A stretch of 64,000 bases of DNA, taken from an uncultured Bacteroidia bacterium. GTDB lineage: Bacteria > Bacteroidota > Bacteroidia > Bacteroidales > UBA932. The stretch lies in contig CACWOZ010000001.1 in assembly GCA_902762655.1 (NCBI GenBank), positions 62,001 to 126,000 on the forward strand, in the 5' to 3' direction. Shown piece after piece: positions 60,971-64,000 of this stretch (the stretch's first letter is position 1; every line of letters begins with the position of its first letter). The position numbers and the translations under genes were made by a program. The notes beneath the pieces were generated by a model. That model searched no databases. It saw nothing but the letters and a program-made list of their open reading frames with translations, and was not told the DNA's origin.

Positions 60971-63187
60971 ATGCATAGGGACTATTCCGCTGAAATACAC
61001 AGCACTCTGAAGGAATTCTTCGGGTACGACAACTTCAAGGGGGACCAGGAACGGGTGATCAACCATCTCCTCAACGGAGGCGACGCCTTTGTCCTGATGC
61101 CTACAGGAGGAGGCAAATCACTTTGCTATCAGCTCCCTGCCCTTGTGGCGGAGGGCACGGCTATCGTGATTTCTCCGCTGATTGCGCTCATGAAGAATCA
61201 GGTGGATGTGCTGCGCGGCTTTGTCAGCAGCAACGAGAGTATCGCCCATTTCCTGAATTCCTCGCTGTCGAGGCAGGAAATAGACGAGGTCCGTGCCGAC
61301 CTTCTCGCCGGACGCACCAAGATACTCTACGTCGCTCCCGAATCGTTGACAAAGGAAGAGAACGTAGCCCTTCTGCAGGAAATCAAGATATCTTTCTACG
61401 CTGTGGACGAGGCGCACTGTATCTCGGAATGGGGACACGACTTCCGACCGGAGTACAGGCGCATCCGCAGTCTGGTGAACGAGATAGGCCGCGCTCCCAT
61501 CATCGCCCTCACCGCAACGGCTACTCCAAAAGTGCAGAGCGACATACTCAAGAATCTGGGTATTCAGGATGCCGTCATTTTCAAGTCGTCCTTCAACCGC
61601 CCCAACCTTTATTACGAAATCCGTAACAAAGTTGAGCCGGAGAAGGACATAGTGCGTTTCATACGCCAGAATCCCGGCAAGTCCGGCATCATCTACTGCC
61701 TCAGCCGGAAGAAGGTCGAGGAGATGGCCGCCTTCCTCAGCATCAACGGCATCCGGGCGCTGCCGTATCACGCAGGTCTCGATGCGAAGGTGCGTGCCGA
61801 GAATCAGGACAAGTTCCTGATGGAGGAGATAGATGTGATAGTGGCCACGATCGCCTTCGGCATGGGAATCGACAAGCCGGACGTGCGTTTCGTAATCCAC
61901 TACGACATCCCGAAGAGCATAGAGAGCTATTATCAGGAGACCGGGCGCGCGGGCCGCGACGGCGAAGAAGGCCTCTGCATCACCTACTACAGCTATAAGG
62001 ATATACGCAAACTGGAGAAGTTCATGCAGGGCAAGCCCGTGGCCGAGCAGGAAATCAGCCGCCAGCTCCTGAACGAGGTCGTGGCATACGCCGAGTCGGG
62101 CCAGTGCCGCAGGAAACTGCTGCTCAACTACTTCGGCGAAGAATACACTCAGGAGAACTGCGGTTGCTGCGACAACTGCCTCCACCCGAAGCCCGTATTC
62201 GACGGCCGCAAGGACATGCAGCTTGTCATCGACCTCATCACCAGTCTTCCGGAGCACTTCAAGGTCGAGCATCTCGCATGCATACTCGCTGGCAAGGAGA
62301 CGGCCTTGATCAAGAGCTACAAGCACGACGAACTCGAATTCTTCGGCAAGGGCAGCGCCCACGACGAACGCTTCTGGATCACCGTCATCCACCAGGGAAT
62401 AGTACATCATTTGCTCGAGAAGGAGATAGAGTCCTACGGCCTGATCTCCGTTACCGGAGCCGGCCTTGAGTTCCTGATCGCCCCGAGCAAGCTTGAACTC
62501 GTGCAGGACGGTGTATTCAGCGACGACGGTTCCGACGACTTCGAAGACGAAGAGGCTGCAGCCGCAGCAGGTGCGGTGCGCGGCGGAGGAGGATGCGACG
62601 AGAACCTCCTCAAGATGCTCAAGGACCTCCGGAAGGATGTCGCCCGCCGCCTGAAGCTCCAGCCGTGGATCATATTCGGCGATCCTGCACTGCAGGATAT
62701 GGCCATCCTGTATCCTGTCACGATAGATGAACTCAAGAACTGCCAGGGCGTAGGCGAAGGCAAGGCGCGCAAGTTCGGCGCCGAGTTCGTCAAGATTATC
62801 GCACAGTATGTCGAAGAGAACGACATCACCCGCCCGGACGACTTCGTGGTGAAGTCGGCTCCCAACAAGAGCGCAAACAAGATTTTCATTATCCAGAGCA
62901 TAGACCGGCGCATGGACCTCGGGGACATCGCTTCCGCAAAGGGTATGGACCTCGATGAACTGGTGACGGAAATAGAGGGCATAGTTTCCACCGGAACCAA
63001 GCTGAATCTGGATTATTACATTGAAGACAATTACGACGAGGAAGATGTGGAGGAGATTTACGAATACTTCCGAATCGAAGCCGAATCCGACTCGGTCGAT
63101 GAGGCCATCTCCGCCCTCGGTGGCGATTTCGAAGAACTCGAAATCCGCCTCATCCGCATCAAGTTCCTGTGTGATATAGCATCATAG
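60971..63187 (+). CDS. recQ: ATP-dependent DNA helicase RecQ
   Basis: A 738-residue SF2 helicase. Q-motif FKGDQERVI, motif I LMPTGGGKSLCYQLPA, motif II VDEAHCISEWGHDFRPEY, motif III ALTATATP, motif IV IIYCLSRKKVEEM, motif V VATIAFGMGIDKPDVRFVIH, motif VI YYQETGRAGRDGEEG. RQC zinc site CRRKLLLNYFGEE with CGCCDNC, HRDC domain near 560-625, and a C-terminal HTH-like extension common in Bacteroidetes RecQ. Acts in recombination and fork repair. I start at the ATG at 60971, since the promoter box would lie inside any longer frame. Confidence 0.95.
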   Translation: MHRDYSAEIHSTLKEFFGYDNFKGDQERVINHLLNGGDAFVLMPTGGGKSLCYQLPALVAEGTAIVISPLIALMKNQVDVLRGFVSSNESIAHFLNSSLSRQEIDEVRADLLAGRTKILYVAPESLTKEENVALLQEIKISFYAVDEAHCISEWGHDFRPEYRRIRSLVNEIGRAPIIALTATATPKVQSDILKNLGIQDAVIFKSSFNRPNLYYEIRNKVEPEKDIVRFIRQNPGKSGIIYCLSRKKVEEMAAFLSINGIRALPYHAGLDAKVRAENQDKFLMEEIDVIVATIAFGMGIDKPDVRFVIHYDIPKSIESYYQETGRAGRDGEEGLCITYYSYKDIRKLEKFMQGKPVAEQEISRQLLNEVVAYAESGQCRRKLLLNYFGEEYTQENCGCCDNCLHPKPVFDGRKDMQLVIDLITSLPEHFKVEHLACILAGKETALIKSYKHDELEFFGKGSAHDERFWITVIHQGIVHHLLEKEIESYGLISVTGAGLEFLIAPSKLELVQDGVFSDDGSDDFEDEEAAAAAGAVRGGGGCDENLLKMLKDLRKDVARRLKLQPWIIFGDPALQDMAILYPVTIDELKNCQGVGEGKARKFGAEFVKIIAQYVEENDITRPDDFVVKSAPNKSANKIFIIQSIDRRMDLGDIASAKGMDLDELVTEIEGIVSTGTKLNLDYYIEDNYDEEDVEEIYEYFRIEAESDSVDEAISALGGDFEELEIRLIRIKFLCDIAS

Positions 63188-63194
63188 AACGGCA

Positions 63195-64000
63195 ATGATA
63201 CCCAAGGAAACGGTCGACCTCATCCTGGATACCGTACGGATAGAGGACATAGTAGGGGACTTCGTGACGCTGAAGCGCCGCGGGGCCAACTACGTGGCCT
63301 GCTGCCCTTTCCATCAGGAGAAGACTCCGTCGTTCTACGTGTCGCCTTCGAAAGGTATCTACAAGTGCTTCGGATGCGGGAAGTCCGGGTCCGCCGTAGG
63401 CTTCCTGATGGAGCACGAGCATAATTCCTACGTGGAGGCCCTGCGCTACATTGCGAAACGCTATAACATAGAGATCGTCGAGGAGGAGGAATCACCGGAA
63501 GAGCTTGCCAGCCGCCAGCGCAGCGAAAGTCTGATGCTCGTGAGCGAGTTCGCACAGAAGTTCTTTGCAGACCAGCTCAAATCAGGCGAAGGAAAGGATG
63601 TAGGCCTTGCCTACTATCATTCCCGCCGCCTGGAAGATGATACCATAGAGAAATTCGGGCTCGGCTGGGCCCCATCTGCCCGTACCGCATTGCTGGATGC
63701 CGCACGCAAAGCTGGCTACAAAGATGAGTATCTGTTGGATGCAGGACTTGTGGTAAAGAGGGAAGATGGCACCCTCGGCGACAAGTTCCGCGAACGCGTG
63801 ATGTTCCCGATACAGTCGGTGAGCGGACGTACCATCGCCTTCAGCGGCCGTACTCTCAAGGCCGACAATCCTGCAAAGTACGTCAACTCTCCCGATACCG
63901 AAATCTACCGCAAGAGCAACATCCTCTTCGGCATCTATTTCGCCAAGAGCGAGATATCCCGTCAGGATGAGTGTATTATCGTCGAGGGTAATATCGACTA
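63195..64000 (+). CDS. dnaG: DNA primase, N-terminal part (runs off the window)
   Basis: The first 268 codons of DnaG. CHC2 zinc finger CCPFHQEKTPSFYVSP with YKCFGCGKSGSAVGF at residues about 35-70; then YHSRRL and FGLGWAP region, LGDKFRERVMFPI, IAFSGRTL, KYVNSPDTEIYRKSNILFG and the TOPRIM start IIVEGNID. DnaG makes RNA primers at the replication fork. The ATG at 63195 lies 7 bases after the recQ stop, so the two are likely co-transcribed. The RNA polymerase core end and helicase-binding domain lie outside. Confidence 0.95.
   Translation, partial: MIPKETVDLILDTVRIEDIVGDFVTLKRRGANYVACCPFHQEKTPSFYVSPSKGIYKCFGCGKSGSAVGFLMEHEHNSYVEALRYIAKRYNIEIVEEEESPEELASRQRSESLMLVSEFAQKFFADQLKSGEGKDVGLAYYHSRRLEDDTIEKFGLGWAPSARTALLDAARKAGYKDEYLLDAGLVVKREDGTLGDKFRERVMFPIQSVSGRTIAFSGRTLKADNPAKYVNSPDTEIYRKSNILFGIYFAKSEISRQDECIIVEGNID

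Noticed and set aside
61118-62410. Minus-strand frame of about 430 codons opposite recQ
   Set aside because: Antisense shadow of helicase motifs, no start context or promoter.
1-64000. tRNA, rRNA, riboswitch or replication origin
   Set aside because: No tRNA-like or rRNA-like sequences, no recognised aptamer, and dnaG alone does not mark an origin; I saw no DnaA-box cluster, though weak ones could be missed by eye.

Overview
The window reads as a chromosomal segment of a GC-rich member of the Bacteroidales. Three things point there: a SusC/SusD outer-membrane pair with BACON-type and calcineurin-type lipoproteins; promoters carrying the Bacteroidetes -7 box TAnnTTTG, with no Shine-Dalgarno sequences; and neighbourhoods typical of the phylum (serC-serA-DUF1015, glucose MFS porter with ROK kinase, xylB-xylA-xylE). 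I cannot name the genus. Genes are tightly packed, with no intergenic stretch over about 140 bases. I saw no rRNA, tRNA, CRISPR array or insertion sequence.

Layout. 1-13.4 kb: housekeeping (rsgA, polyprenyl synthetase, a U32/TrhP-like protein, CtpA-like protease, rdgB, recO, tricorn-like protease with an NhaC-type antiporter) plus a tandem-domain esterase. 13.4-29.8 kb: one ten-gene minus-strand operon holding two calcineurin-like phosphoesterases, SusC, SusD, a BACON lipoprotein, a GlpT-like organophosphate transporter, two more transporters, a nitrilase-fold amidase and an SGNH esterase. It has no glycoside hydrolase, which suggests capture of a phosphodiester compound. 29.9-34.2 kb: xylBAE, divergent from that operon. 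34.2-47.2 kb: nutrient and nucleotide genes (ZIP transporter, gph, uvrA, nucleoside kinase, murQ, a metallo-beta-lactamase protein, two tandem deoxynucleoside kinases, acyl-CoA ligase, hexose porter with ROK kinase). 47.2-50.8 kb: FKBP isomerase, DUF4832 protein, AAA ATPase.

50.8-55.6 kb is the most accessory-looking part: a TPR membrane regulator, then an apparent operon of a small secreted DUF3244-like protein (interrupted at a run of ten G), a C10 (streptopain) cysteine protease and a serpin. It is markedly AT-richer than its surroundings and looks like a secreted protease packaged with inhibitors. 55.6-64 kb: pRiA4b-like protein, yigZ-serC-serA-DUF1015, an AT-rich lipoprotein, a 32-codon relic of the DUF1015 gene, recQ and the start of dnaG.

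Most notable: (1) palindromic repeats inserted in frame inside coding genes, with one core shared by rsgA and rdgB and another element present twice in a metallo-beta-lactamase gene; (2) the DUF1015 mini-gene, which keeps only the two protein ends and differs from the full gene almost entirely at synonymous sites; (3) the poly-G switch before the C10 protease; (4) the phosphoesterase-centred SusCD operon; (5) many promoters placed so close to the start codon that transcripts should be leaderless or nearly so.
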